Of a stretch of DNA of 64,000 bases, positions 19,801-32,757 are shown piece after piece. The notes under the pieces are model-generated. The model searched no databases, had not been told where the DNA came from, and was given only the letters and a program-made list of their open reading frames with translations. Position numbers and translations under genes: made by a program. Where the stretch lies: positions 3,720,001-3,784,000 of the forward strand of contig CM082577.2 of NCBI GenBank assembly GCA_040954595.2. The letters run 5' to 3'. How positions within the stretch are numbered: position 1 is the first letter of the stretch; the number at the start of each line of letters is the position of its first letter. This DNA comes from Balanoglossus misakiensis. Its lineage: Eukaryota > Hemichordata.

Positions 19801-22800
19801 AGCTATAACCCATGATTTTTTCAAAAATGAAGAAATTTTGAAAATTCACAAAGACGAAAAATTGTCATTTTTTATGATTTTCATGAGCTATAACCCATGA
19901 TTTTTATTAAAAAATGAAGAAATTTTGAAAATTTACAAAGTCGAAAAACTTTCATTTTTTGATGATTTTCATGAGCTATAACCCATGATTTTTATTAAAA
20001 ATTGAAGAAATTTTGAAATTTCGGAAAGTCGAAAAATTGTCATTTGTGGATGATTTTCATGAGCTATAACCCATGATTTTTTCAAAAAATGAAGAAATTT
20101 TGAAAATTCACAGAGACGAAAAATTGTCATTTTTTATGATTTTCATGAGCTATAACCCATGATTTTTATTAAAAAATGAAGAAATTTTGAAATTTCGGAA
20201 AGTCGAAAAATTGTCATTTGTGGATGATTTTCATGAGCTATAACCCATGATTTTTTCAAAAATGAAGAAATTTTGAAAATTCACAAAGACGAAAAATTGT
20301 CATTTTTTATGATTTTCATGAGCTATAACCCATGATTTTGATTAAAAAATGAAGAAATTTTGAAATTTCGGAAAGTCGAAAAATTGTCATTTGTGGATGA
20401 TTTTCATGAGCTATAACCCATGATTTTTTCAAAAAATGAAGAAATTTTGAAATTTCGGAAAGTCGAAAAATTGTCATTTTTTATGATTTTCATGAGCTAT
20501 AACCCATGATTTTTATTAAAAAATGAAGAAATTTTGAAAATTTACAAAGTCGAAAAACTTTCATTTTTGATGATTTTCATGACCTATAACCCATGATTTT
20601 TATTAAAAAATGAAGAAATTTTGAAATTTCGGAAAGTCGAAAAATTGTCATTTGTGGATGATTTTCATGAGCTATAACCCATGATTTTTTCAAAAAATGA
20701 AGAAATTTTGAAAATTCACAAAGACGAAAAATTGTCATTTTTTATGATTTTCATGAGCTATAACCCATGATTTTTATTAAAAAATGAAGAAATTTTGAAA
20801 TTTCGGAAAGTCGGAAAATTGTCATTTGTGGATGATTTTCATGAGCTATAACCCATGATTTTTTCAAAAAATGAAGAAATTTTGAAATTTCGGAAAGTCG
20901 AAAAATTGTCATTTGTGGATGATTTTCATGAGCTATAACCCATGATTTTTTCAAAAATGAAGAAATTTTGAAAATTCACAAAGACGAAAAATTGTCATTT
21001 TTTATGATTTTCATGAGCTAAAACCCATGATTTTTATTAAAAAATGAAGAAATTTTGAAAATTTACAAAGTCGAAAAACTTTCATTTTTTGATGATTTTC
21101 ATGAGCTATAACCCATGATTTTTATTAAAAATTGAAGAAATTTTGAAATTTCGGAAAGTCGAAAAATTGTCATTTGTGGATGATTTTCATGAGCTATAAC
21201 CCATGATTTTTTCAAAAAATGAAGAAATTTTGAAAATTCACAAAGACGAAAAATTGTCATTTTTTATGATTTTCATGAGCTATAACCCATGATTTTTATT
21301 AAAAAATGAAGAAATTTTGAAAATTTACAAAGTCGAAAAACTTTCATTTTTTGATGATTTTCATGAGCTATAACCCATGATTTTTTCAAAAAATGAAGAA
21401 ATTTTGAAATTTCGGAAAGTCGAAAAATTGTCATTTGTGGATGATTTTCATGAGCTATAACCCATGATTTTTTTCAAAAAATGAAGAAATTTTGAAATTT
21501 CGGAAAGTCGAAAAATTGTCATTTGTGGATGATTTTCATGAGCTATAACCCATGATTTTTTCAAAAAATGAAGAAATTTTGAAAATTAACAAAGACGAAA
21601 AATTGTCATTTTTTATGATTTTCATGAGCTATAACCCATGATTTTTATTAAAATATGAAGAAATTTTGAAATTTCGGAAAGTCGAAAAATTGTCATTTGT
21701 GGATGATTTTCATGAGCTATAACCCATGATTTTTTCAAAAAATGAAGAAATTTTGAAATTTCGGAAAGTCGAAAAATTGTCATTTGTGGATGATTTTCAT
21801 GAGCTATAACCCATGATTTTTTCAAAAATGAAGAAATTTTGAAAATTCACAAAGACGAAAAATTGTCATTTTTTATGATTTTCATGAGCTATAACCCATG
21901 ATTTTTATTAAAAAATGAAGAAATTTTGAAAATTTACAAAGTCGAAAAACTTTCATTTTTTGATGATTTTCATGAGCTATAACCCATGATTTTTATTAAA
22001 AATTGAAGAAATTTTGAAATTTCGGAAAGTCGAAAAATTGTCATTTGTGGATGATTTTCATGAGCTATAACCCATGATTTTTTCAAAAAATGAAGAAATT
22101 TTGAAAATTCACAAAGACGAAAAATTGTCATTTTTTATGATTTTCATGAGCTATAACCCATGATTTTTATTAAAAAATGAAGAAATTTTGAAATTTCGGA
22201 AAGTCGAAAAATTGTCATTTGTGGATGATTTTCATGAGCTATAACCCATGATTTTTTCAAAAAATGAAGAAATTTTGAAATTTCGGAAAGTCGAAAAATT
22301 GTCATTTTTTATGATTTTCATGAGCTATAACCCATGATTTTTATTAAAAAATGAAGAAATTTTGAAAATTTACAAAGTCGAAAAACTTTCATTTTTGATG
22401 ATTTTCATGACCTATAACCCATGATTTTTATTAAAAAATGAAGAAATTTTGAAATTTCGGAAAGTCGAAAAATTGTCATTTGTGGATGATTTTCATGAGC
22501 TATAACCCATGATTTTTTCAAAAAATGAAGAAATTTTGAAAATTCACAAAGACGAAAAATTGTCATTTTTTACGATTTTCATGAGCTATAACCCATGATT
22601 TTGATTAAAAAATGAAGAAATTTTGAAAATTTACAAAGTCGAAAAACTTTCATTTTTTGATGATTTTCATGAGCTATAACCCATGATTTTTATTAAAAAA
22701 TGAAGAAATTTTGAAATTTCGGAAAGTCGAAAAATTGTCATTTGTGGATGATTTTCATGAGCTATAACCCATGATTTTTTCAAAAATGAAGAAATTTTGA

Positions 22801-22839
22801 AAATTCACAAAGACGAAAAATTGTCATTTTTTTTGATTT
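16841..22839 (+). repeat. Left satellite domain: A-B-C trimers and a longer period of about 2.0 kb
   Basis: Type A units recur about every 260-262 bp (near 16890, 17152 and 17412; again near 18458, 18719 and 18979), so the basic higher-order unit is a trimer, with some dimers. The rare variant TTAAAAATTGAAG occurs near 19130, 19996, 21128 and 21998. The spacings 866, 1132 and 870 show a repeat of the whole pattern about every 2.0 kb (23 units). Confidence 0.8.
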
Positions 22840-24481
22840 TCATGAGCTATAACCCATGATTTTTATTAAAAAATGAAGAAATTTTGAAATTTCGGAAAGT
22901 CGAAAAATTGTCATTTGTGGATGATTTGCATGAGCTATAACCCATGATTTTTTCAAAAAATGAAGAAATTTTGAAATTTCGGAAAGTCGAAAAATTGTCA
23001 TGTGTGGATGATTTTCATGAGCTATAACCCATGATTTTTTCAAAAAATGAAGAAATTTTGAAATTTCGGAAAGTCGAAAAATTGTCATTTGTGGATGATT
23101 TTCATGAGCTATAACCCATGATTTTTTCAAAAAATGAAGAAATTTTGAAATTTCGGAAAGTCGAAAAATTGTCATTTGTGAATGATTTTCATGAGCTATA
23201 ACCCATGATTTTTTCAAAAAATGAAGAAATTTTGAAATTTCGGAAAGTCGAAAAATTGTCATTTGTGGATGATTTTCATGAGCTATAACCCATGATTTTT
23301 TCAAAAAATGAAGAAATTTTGAAATTTCGGAAAGTCGAAAAATTGTCATTTTTTATGATTTTCATGAGCTATAACCCATGATTTTTTCAAAAAATGAAGA
23401 AATTTTGAAATTTCGGAAAGTCGAAAAATTGCCATTTTTTGATGATTTTCATGAGCTATAACCCATGATTTTTATTAAAAAATGAAGAAATTTTGAAAAT
23501 TTACAAAGTCGAAAAATTTTCATTTGTTGATGATTTTCATGACCTATAACCCATGATTTTTATTAAAAAATGAAGAAATTTTGAAATTTCGGAAAGTCGA
23601 AAAATTGTCATTTGTGGATGATTTTCATGAGCTATAACCCATGATTTTTTCACAAAATGAAGAAATTTTGAAAATTCACAAAGTCGAAAAATTGTCATTT
23701 GTGGATGATTTTCATGAGCTATAACCCATGATTTTTTCAAAAAATGAAGAAATTTTGAAATTTCGGAAAGACGAAAAATTGTCATGTGTGGATGATTTTC
23801 ATGAGCTATAACCCATGATTTTTTCAAAAAATGAAGAAATTTCGAAATTTCGGAAAGTCGAAAAATTGTCATTTGTGGATGATTTTCATGAGCTATAACC
23901 CATGATTTTTTCAAAAAATGAAGAAATTTCGAAATTTCGGAAAGTCGAAAAATTGTCATTTGTGGATGATTTTCATGAGCTATAACCCATGATTTTTTCA
24001 AAAAATGAAGAAATTTCGAAATTTCGGAAAGTCGAAAAACTTTCATTTTTTGATGATTTTCATGAGCTATAACCCATGATTTTTTCAAAAAATGAAGAAA
24101 TTTCGAAATTTCGGAAAGTCGAAAAATTGTCATTTGTGGATGATTTTCATGAGCTATAACCCATGATTTTTTCAAAAAATGAAGAAATTTTGAAATTTCG
24201 GAAAGTCGAAAAATTGTCATTTGTGAATGATTTTCATGAGCTATAACCCATGATTTTTTCAAAAAATGAAGAAATTTTGAAATTTCGGAAAGTCGAAAAA
24301 TTGTCATTTGTGGATGATTTTCATGAGCTATAACCCATGATTTTTTCAAAAAATGAAGAAATTTTGAAATCTCGGAAAGTCGAAAAATTGTCATTTGTGG
24401 ATGATTTTCATGAGCTATAACCCATGATTTTTTCAAAAAATGAAAAAATTTTGAAAATTCACAAAGACGAAAAATTGTCAT
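22840..24481 (+). repeat. Satellite domain rich in consecutive type C monomers
   Basis: Runs of five to eleven consecutive 87-bp type C units at about 22840-23349 and 23537-24481 make the longest open minus-strand frames in the array. Local changes (GTGAATGATTTTC, TTTCGAAATTTCGG) mark single units. This is a transition zone between the left and right domains. Confidence 0.75.
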
Positions 24482-27400
24482 TTGTTATGATTTTCATGAG
24501 CTATAACCCATGATTTTTATTAAAAAATGAAGAAATTTTGAAATTTCGGGAAGTCGAAAAATTGCCATTTTTTGATGATTTTCATGAGCTATAACCCATG
24601 ATTTTTATTAAAAAATGAAGAAATTTTGAAAATTCACAAAGACGAAAAATTGTCATTTTTTTATGATTTTCATGAGCTATGACCCATGATTTTTATTAAA
24701 AAATGAAGAAATTTTGACAATTTACAAAGTCGAAAAATTTTCATTTTTGATGATTTTCATGACCTATAACCCATGATTTTTATTAAAAAATGAAGAAATT
24801 TTGAAATTTCGGAAAGTCGAAAAATTGTCATTTGTGGATGATTTTCATGACCTATAACCCATGATTTTTATTAAAAAATGAAGAAATTTTGAAATTTCGG
24901 AAAGTCGAAAAATTGTCATTTGTGGATGATTTTCATGAGCTATAACCCATGATTTTTTCAAAAAATGAAGAAATTTTGAAATCTCGGAAAGTCGAAAAAT
25001 TGTCATTTGTGGATGATTTTCATGAGCTATAACCCATGATTTTTTCAAAAAATGAAGAAATTTTGAAATTTCGGAAAGTCGAAAAATTGTCATTTGTGAA
25101 TGATTTTCATGAGCTATAACCCATGATTTTTTCAAAAAATGAAGAAATTTTGAAATTTCGGAAAGTCGAAAAATTGTCATTTGTGGATGATTTTCATGAG
25201 CTATAACCCATGATTTTTTCAAAAAATGAAGAAATTTTGAAATTTCGGAAAGTCGAAAAATTGCCATTTTTTGATGATTTTCATGAGCTATAACCCATGA
25301 TTTTTATTAAAAAATGAAGAAATTTTGAAAATTCACAAAGACGAAAAATTGTCATTTTATTATGATTTTCATGAGCTATAACCCATGATTTTTATTAAAA
25401 AATGAAGAAATTTTGAAAATTTACAAAGTCGAAAAATTTTCATTTGTTGATGATTTTCATGACCTATAACCCATGATTTTTTCAAAAAATGAAGAAATTT
25501 TGAAATCTCGGAAAGTCGAAAAATTGTCATTTGTGGATGATTTTCATGAGCTATAACCCATGATTTTTTCAAAAAATGAAGAAATTTTGAAATTTCGGAA
25601 AGTCGAAAAATTGTCATTTGTGAATGATTTTCATGAGCTATAACCCATGATTTTTTCAAAAAATGAAATTTTGAAATTTCGGAAAGTCGAAAAATTGTCA
25701 TTTGTGGATGATTTTCATGAGCTATAACCCATGATTTTTTCAAAAAATGAAGAAATTTTGAAATCTCGGAAAGTCGAAAAATTGTCATTTGTGGATGATT
25801 TTCATGAGCTATAACCCATGATTTTTTCAAAAAATGAAAAAATTTTGAAAATTTACAAAGACGAAAAATTGTCATTTGTTATGATTTTCATGAGCTATAA
25901 CCCATGATTTTTATTAAAAAATGAAGAAATTTTGAAAATTCACAAAGACGAAAAATTGTCATTTTTTTATGATTTTCATGAGCTATAACCCATGATTTTT
26001 ATTAAAAAATGAAGAAATTTTGAAAATTTCGGAAAGTCGAAAAATTGTCATTTGTGGATGATTTTCATGAGCTATAACCCATGATTTTTTCAAAAAATGA
26101 AGAAATTTTGAAATTTCGGGAAGTCGAAAAATTGCCATTTTTTGATGATTTTCATGAGCTATAACCCATGATTTTTATTTAAAAATGAAGAAATTTTGAA
26201 AATTCACAAAGACGAAAAATTGTCATTTTTTTATGATTTTCATGAGCTATAACCCATGATTTTTATTAAAAAATGAAGAAATTTTGAAAATTTACAAAGT
26301 CGAAAAATTTTCATTTTTGATGATTTTCATGACCTATAACCCATGATTTTTATTAAAAAATGAAGAAATTTTGAAATTTCGGAAAGTCGAAAAATTGTCA
26401 TTTGTGGATGATTTTCATGAGCTATAACCCATGATTTTTTCAAAAAATGAAGAAATTTTGAAATCTCGGAAAGTCGAAAAATTGTCATTTGTGGATGATT
26501 TTCATGAGCTATAACCCATGACTTTTTCAAAAAATGAAGAAATTTTGAAATTTCGGAAAGTCGAAAAATTGTCATGTGTGGATGATTTTCATGAGCTATA
26601 ACCCATGATTTTTTCAAAAAATGAAGAAATTTCGAAATTTCGGAAAGTCGAAAAATTGTCATTTGTGGATGATTTTCATGAGCTATAACCCATGATTTTT
26701 TCAAAAAATGAAGAAATTTTGAAATTTCGGAAAGTCGAAAAATTGTCATTTGTGAATGATTTTCATGAGCTATAACCCATGATTTTTTCAAAAAATGAAG
26801 AAATTTTGAAATTTCGGAAAGTCGAAAAATTGTCATTTGTGGATGATTTTCATGAGCTATAACCCATGATTTTTTCAAAAAATGAAGAAATTTTGAAATT
26901 TCGGGAAGTCGAAAAATTGCCATTTTTTGATGATTTTCATGAGCTATAACCCATGATTTTTATTAAAAAATGAAGAAATTTTGAAAATTCACAAAGAAGA
27001 AAAATTGTCATTTTTTTATGATTTTCATGAGCTATAACCCATGATTTTTATTAAAAAATGAAGAAATTTTGAAAATTTACAAAGTCGAAAAATTTTCATT
27101 TTTGATGATTTTCATGACCTATAACCCATGATTTTTATTAAAAAATGAAGAAATTTTGAAATTTCGGAAAGTCGAAAAATTGTCATTTGTGGATGATTTT
27201 CATGACCTATAACCCATGATTTTTATTAAAAAATGAAGAAATTTTGAAATTTCGGAAAGTCGAAAAATTGTCATTTGCGGATGATTTTCATGAGCTATAA
27301 CCCATGATTTTTTCAAAAAATAAAGAAATTTTGAAATCTCGGAAAGTCGAAAAATTGTCATTTGTGGATGATTTTCATGAGCTATAACCCATGATTTTTT

Positions 27401-30400
27401 CAAAAAATGAAGAAATTTTGAAATTTCGGAAAGTCGAAAAATTTTCATTTGTGAATGATTTTCATGAGCTATAACCCATGATTTTTTCAAAAAATGAAGA
27501 AATTTTGAAATTTCGGAAAGTCGAAAAATTGTCATTTGTGGATGATTTTCATGAGCTATAACCCATGATTTTTTCAAAAAATGAAGAAATTTTGAAATTT
27601 CGGAAAGTCGAAAAATTGCCATTTTTTGATGATTTTCATGAGCTATAACCCATGATTTTTATTAAAAAATGAAGAAATTTTGAAAATTCACAAAGACGAA
27701 AAATTGTCATTTTTTTATGATTTTCATGAGCTATAACCCATGATTTTTATTAAAAAATGAAGAAATTTTGAAAATTTACAAAGTCGAAAAATTTTCATTT
27801 GTTGATGATTTTCATGACCTATAACCCATGATTTTTATTAAAAAATGAAAAAATTTTGAAATTTCGGAAAGTCGAAAAATTGTCATTTGTGGATGATTTT
27901 CATGAGCTATAACCCATGATTTTTTCAAAAAATGAAGAAATTTTGAAATTTCGGGAAGTCGAAAAATTGCCATTTTTTGATGATTTTCATGAGCTATAAC
28001 CCATGATTTTTATTTAAAAATGAAGAAATTTTGAAAATTCACAAAGACGAAAAATTGTCATTTTTTTATGATTTTCATGAGCTATAACCCATGATTTTTA
28101 TTAAAAAATGAAGAAATTTTGAAAATTTACAAAGTCGAAAAATTTTCATTTTTGATGATTTTCATGACCTATAACCCATGATTTTTATTAAAAAATGAAG
28201 AAATTTTGAAATTTCGGAAAGTCGAAAAATTGTCATTTGTGGATGATTTTCATGAGCTATAACCCATGATTTTTTCAAAAAATGAAGAAATTTTGAAATC
28301 TCGGAAAGTCGAAAAATTGTCATTTGTGGATGATTTTCATGAGCTATAACCCATGATTTTTTCAAAAAATGAAGAAATTTTGAAATTTCGGAAAGTCGAA
28401 AAATTGTCATTTGTGAATGATTTTCATGAGCTATAACCCATGATTTTTTCAAAAAATGAAATTTTGAAATTTCGGAAAGTCGAAAAATTGTCATTTGTGG
28501 ATGATTTTCATGAGCTATAACCCATGATTTTTTCAAAAAATGAAGAAATTTTGAAATCTCGGAAAGTCGAAAAATTGTCATTTGTGGATGATTTTCATGA
28601 GCTATAACCCATGATTTTTTCAAAAAATGAAAAAATTTTGAAAATTTACAAAGACGAAAAATTGTCATTTGTTATGATTTTCATGAGCTATAACCCATGA
28701 TTTTTATTAAAAAATGAAGAAATTTTGAAAATTCACAAAGACGAAAAATTGTCATTTTTTTATGATTTTCATGAGCTATACCCATGATTTTTATTAAAAA
28801 ATGAAGAAATTTTGAAAATTTACAAAGTCGAAAAATTTTCATTTGTTGATGATTTTCATGACCTATAACCCATGATTTTTATTAAAAAATGAAGAAATTT
28901 TGAAATTTCGGAAAGTCGAAAAATTGTCATTTGTGGATGATTTTCATGAGCTATAACCCATGATTTTTTCAAAAAATGAAGAAATTTTGAAATTTCGGGA
29001 AGTCGAAAAATTGCCATTTTTTGATGATTTTCATGAGCTACAACCCATGATTTTTATTTAAAAATGAAGAAATTTTGAAAATTCACAAAGACGAAAAATT
29101 GTCATTTTTTTATGATTTTCATGAGCTATAACCCATGATTTTTATTAAAAAATGAAGAAATTTTGAAAATTTACAAAGTCGAAAAATTTTCATTTTTGAT
29201 GATTTTCATGACCTATAACCCATGATTTTTATTAAAAAATGAAGAAATTTTGAAATTTCGGAAAGTCGAAAAATTGTCATTTGTGGATGATTTTCATGAG
29301 CTATAACCCATGATTTTTTCAAAAAATGAAGAAATTTTGAAATCTCGGAAAGTCGAAAAATTGTCATTTGTGGATGATTTTCATGAGCTATAACCCATGA
29401 TTTTTTCAAAAAATGAAGAAATTTTGAAATTTCGGAAAGTCGAAAAATTGTCATTTGTGAATGATTTTCATGAGCTATAACCCATGATTTTTTCAAAAAA
29501 TGAAATTTTGAAATTTCGGAAAGTCGAAAAATTGTCATTTGTGGATGATTTTCATGAGCTATAACCCATGATTTTTTCAAAAAATGAAGAAATTTTGAAA
29601 TCTCGGAAAGTCGAAAAATTGTCATTTGTGGATGATTTTCATGAGCTATAACCCATGATTTTTTCAAAAAATGAAAAAATTTTGAAAATTTACAAAGACG
29701 AAAAATTGTCATTTGTTATGATTTTCATGAGCTATAACCCATGATTTTTATTAAAAAATGAAGAAATTTTGAAAATTCACAAAGACGAAAAATTGTCATT
29801 TTTTTATGATTTTCATGAGCTATAACCCATGATTTTTATTAAAAAATGAAGAAATTTTGAAAATTTACAAAGTCGAAAAATTTTCATTTGTTGATGATTT
29901 TCATGACCTATAACCCATGATTTTTATTAAAAAATGAAGAAATTTTGAAATTTCGGAAAGTCGAAAAATTGTCATTTGTGGATGATTTTCATGAGCTATA
30001 ACCCATGATTTTTTCAAAAAATGAAGAAATTTTGAAATTTCGGGAAGTCGAAAAATTGCCATTTTTTGATGATTTTCATGAGCTACAACCCATGATTTTT
30101 ATTTAAAAATGAAGAAATTTTGAAAATTCACAAAGACGAAAAATTGTCATTTTTTTATGATTTTCATGAGCTATAACCCATGATTTTTATTAAAAAATGA
30201 AGAAATTTTGAAAATTTACAAAGTCGAAAAATTTTCATTTTTGATGATTTTCATGACCTATAACCCATGATTTTTATTAAAAAATGAAGAAATTTTGAAA
30301 TTTCGGAAAGTCGAAAAATTGTCATTTGTGGATGATTTTCATGAGCTATAACCCATGATTTTTTCAAAAAATGAAGAAATTTTGAAATCTCGGAAAGTCG

Positions 30401-32160
30401 AAAAATTGTCATTTGTGGATGATTTTCATGAGCTATAACCCATGATTTTTTCAAAAAATGAAAAAATTTTGAAAATTCACAAAGACGAAAAATTGTCATT
30501 TGTTATGATTTTCATGAGCTATAACCCATGATTTTTATTAAAAAATGAAGAAATTTTGAAAATTTACAAAGTCGAAAAACTTTCATTTTTGGATGATTTT
30601 CATGAGCTATAACCCATGATTTTTATTAAAAAATGAAGAAATTTTGAAATTTCGGAAAGTCGAAAAATTGTCATTTGTGGATGATTTTCATGAGCTATAA
30701 CCCATGATTTTTTCAAAACATGAAGAAATTTTGAAATTTCGGAAAGTCGAAAAATTGTCATTTGTGGATGATTTTCATGAGCTATAACCCATGATTTTTT
30801 CAAAAAATGAAGAAATTTTGAAATTTCGGGAAGTCGAAAAATTGCCATTTTTTGATGATTTTCATGAGCTATAACCCATGATTTTTATTAAAAAATGAAG
30901 AAATTTTGAAAATTCACAAAGACGAAAAATTGTCATTTTTTTATGATTTTCATGAGCTATAACCCATGATTTTTATTAAAAAATGAAGAAATTTTGAAAA
31001 TTTACAAAGTCGAAAATTTTTCATTTTTGATGATTTTCATGACCTATAACCCATGATTTTTATTAAAAAATGAAGAAATTTTGAAATTTCGGAAAGTCGA
31101 AAAATTGTCATTTGTGGATGATTTTCATGACCTATAACCCATGATTTTTATTAAAAAATGAAGAAATTTTGAAATTTCGGAAAGTCGAAAAATTGTCATT
31201 TGCGGATGATTTTCATGAGCTATAACCCATGATTTTTTCAAAAAATGAAGAAATTTTGAAATCTCGGAAAGTCGAAAAATTGTCATTTGTGGATGATTTT
31301 CATGAGCTATAACCCATGATTTTTTCAAAAAATGAAGAAATTTTGAAATTTCGGAAAGTCGAAAAATTTTCATTTGTGAATGATTTTCATGAGCTATAAC
31401 CCATGATTTTTTCAAAAAATGAAGAAATTTTGAAATTTCGGAAAGTCGAAAAATTGTCATTTGTGGATGATTTTCATGAGCTATAACCCATGATTTTTTC
31501 AAAAAATGAAGAAATTTTGAAATTTCGGAAAGTCGAAAAATTGCCATTTTTTGATGATTTTCATGAGCTATAACCCATGATTTTTATTAAAAAATGAAGA
31601 AATTTTGAAAATTCACAAAGACGAAAAATTGTCATTTTTTTATGATTTTCATGAGCTATAACCCATGATTTTTATTAAAAAATGAAGAAATTTTGAAAAT
31701 TTACAAAGTCGAAAAATTTTCATTTGTTGATGATTTTCATGACCTATAACCCATGATTTTTATTAAAAAATGAAGAAATTTTGAAATTTCGGAAAGTCGA
31801 AAAATTGTCATTTGTGGATGATTTTCATGAGCTATAACCCATGATTTTTTCAAAAAATGAAGAAATTTTGAAATCTCGGAAAGTCGAAAAATTGTCATTT
31901 GTGGATGATTTTCATGAGCTATAACCCATGATTTTTTCAAAAAGTGAAGAAATTTTGAAATTTCGGAAAGTCGAAAAATTGTCATTTGTGGATGATTTTC
32001 ATGAGCTATAACCCATGATTTTTTCAAAAAGTGAAGAAATTTTGAAATTTCGGAAAGTCGAAAAATTGTCATGTGTGGATGATTTTCATGAGCTATAACC
32101 CATGATTTTTTCAAAAAATGAAGAAATTTTGAAATTTCGGAAAGTCGAAAAATTGTCATT
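24482..32160 (+). repeat. Right satellite domain: large higher-order units including a 1,044-bp period
   Basis: New variants appear together: GACCTATAAC starts, GCCATTTTTTGATG ends, and AATCTCGGAAAG. One unit lacks six bases (AATGAAATTTTGAAATTTCGG). That short unit occurs at about 25664, 28457 and 29501, and TATTTAAAAATG occurs near 26175, 28011, 29055 and 30100. The spacing of 1,044-1,045 bp (12 units) from 28.0 to 30.2 kb shows near-identical tandem 12-mers. Confidence 0.85.
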
Positions 32161-32497
32161 TTTTGATGATTTTCATGAGCTATAAACCCATGATTTTTTA
32201 TTAAAAACTGAAGAAATTTCGAAAATTCGCAAAGTCGAAAAATTGTCATTTTTGGATGATTTTCATGAGCTATAACCCATGATTTTTTATTAAAAAATGA
32301 AGAAATTTTGAAAATTCGCAAAGTCGAAAAATTGTCATTTTTTCATGAATTTCATGAGCTATAACCCATGATTTTTATTTTAAAATGAAGAAATTTTGAA
32401 AATTCACAAAGACGAAAAATTGTCATTTTTTGCATTTTTATTAAATACAGTACTGAAGAAATTTCGAAAATTCGCATTTTTTGATGATTTTCATGAT
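32161..32497 (+). repeat. Degenerate right edge of the satellite
   Basis: Units here carry unusual changes (CTATAAACCC, TTTTTTATTAAAAACTG, AATTCGCAAAG) and an internal truncation near 32435-32470. Decay like this is expected at an array edge where unequal exchange no longer homogenises units. Confidence 0.85.
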
Positions 32498-32530
32498 CTA
32501 TAACCCATGATCCATATGCATGGATTATAG
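32498..32530. repeat. Inverted junction between the two satellite orientations
   Basis: CTATAACCCATGATC on the left meets GCATGGATTATAG on the right around CATATG. The arms are near-perfect reverse complements, so this is where repeat orientation flips. Confidence 0.8.
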
Positions 32531-32757
32531 CTCATGAACACTCAAAAAATGACAAAATCTTGACTTTGGAAATTTTGGTCATTTTGGTATTTTCATGTCA
32601 GATGCATGGATTATAGCTCATGAACGCTCAAAAAATGACAAAATCTTGACTTTGGAAATTTTGGTCATTTTAGCATTTTCATGTCAGATGCATGGATTAT
32701 AGCTCATGAACGCTCAAAAAAATGACAAAATCTTGACTTTGGAAATTTTGGACATTG
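32522..32757 (-). repeat. Three 86-bp tandem units of a diverged, inverted satellite relative
   Basis: Units start GGATTATAGCTCATGAAC at 32522, 32608 and 32694, exactly 86 bp apart and almost identical to each other. Read against the reverse complement of the main monomer they share, in order, TTATAGCTCATGAA, AAATGACAA, GACTTT, GAAATTT, CATTTT and CATGG. They are an inverted, diverged branch of the same satellite family. The last unit stops near 32757. Confidence 0.85.

Larger units (their letters stand above)
16841..32497 (+). repeat. Tandem satellite array, about 87-bp monomer, roughly 180 copies
   Basis: The array is continuous and AT-rich. Each unit starts GAGCTATAACCCATGATTTT, continues with TGAAGAAATTTTGAAA, and ends GATGATTTTCAT. 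Unit length is 86, 87 or 88 bp depending on type. Three main types differ in the middle and end. Type A has CACAAAGACG then TTTTTTATG. Type B has TTACAAAGTCG then CTTTCATTTTTTGATG. Type C has TTTCGGAAAGTCG then TTGTCATTTGTGGATG. The junction after ATGATTTT is either TTCAAAAAA or TATTAAAAAA. An 87-bp unit equals 29 codons with no stop in one minus frame, so runs of 87-bp units look like open frames of up to 314 residues. The 86- and 88-bp units break them. It is best read as a non-coding satellite; no transposase or other gene is inside. Confidence 0.98.

Noticed and set aside
24900-26920. CENP-B box in the satellite (TTTCGGGAAGTCG resembles part of it)
   Set aside because: Only a few bases match; the required TTCG and CGGG spacing of the published 17-bp box is not met.
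17621-32321. Repeat-protein gene family on the minus strand of the satellite
   Set aside because: The frame is open only because 87 is a multiple of three. Units of 85, 86 and 88 bp break it all along the array, and there are no splice sites or non-repeat domains.
16841-32497. CRISPR-like array of short regular repeats
   Set aside because: Units are head-to-tail with no unique spacers between them, and the window is eukaryotic with spliced genes. This is satellite DNA.
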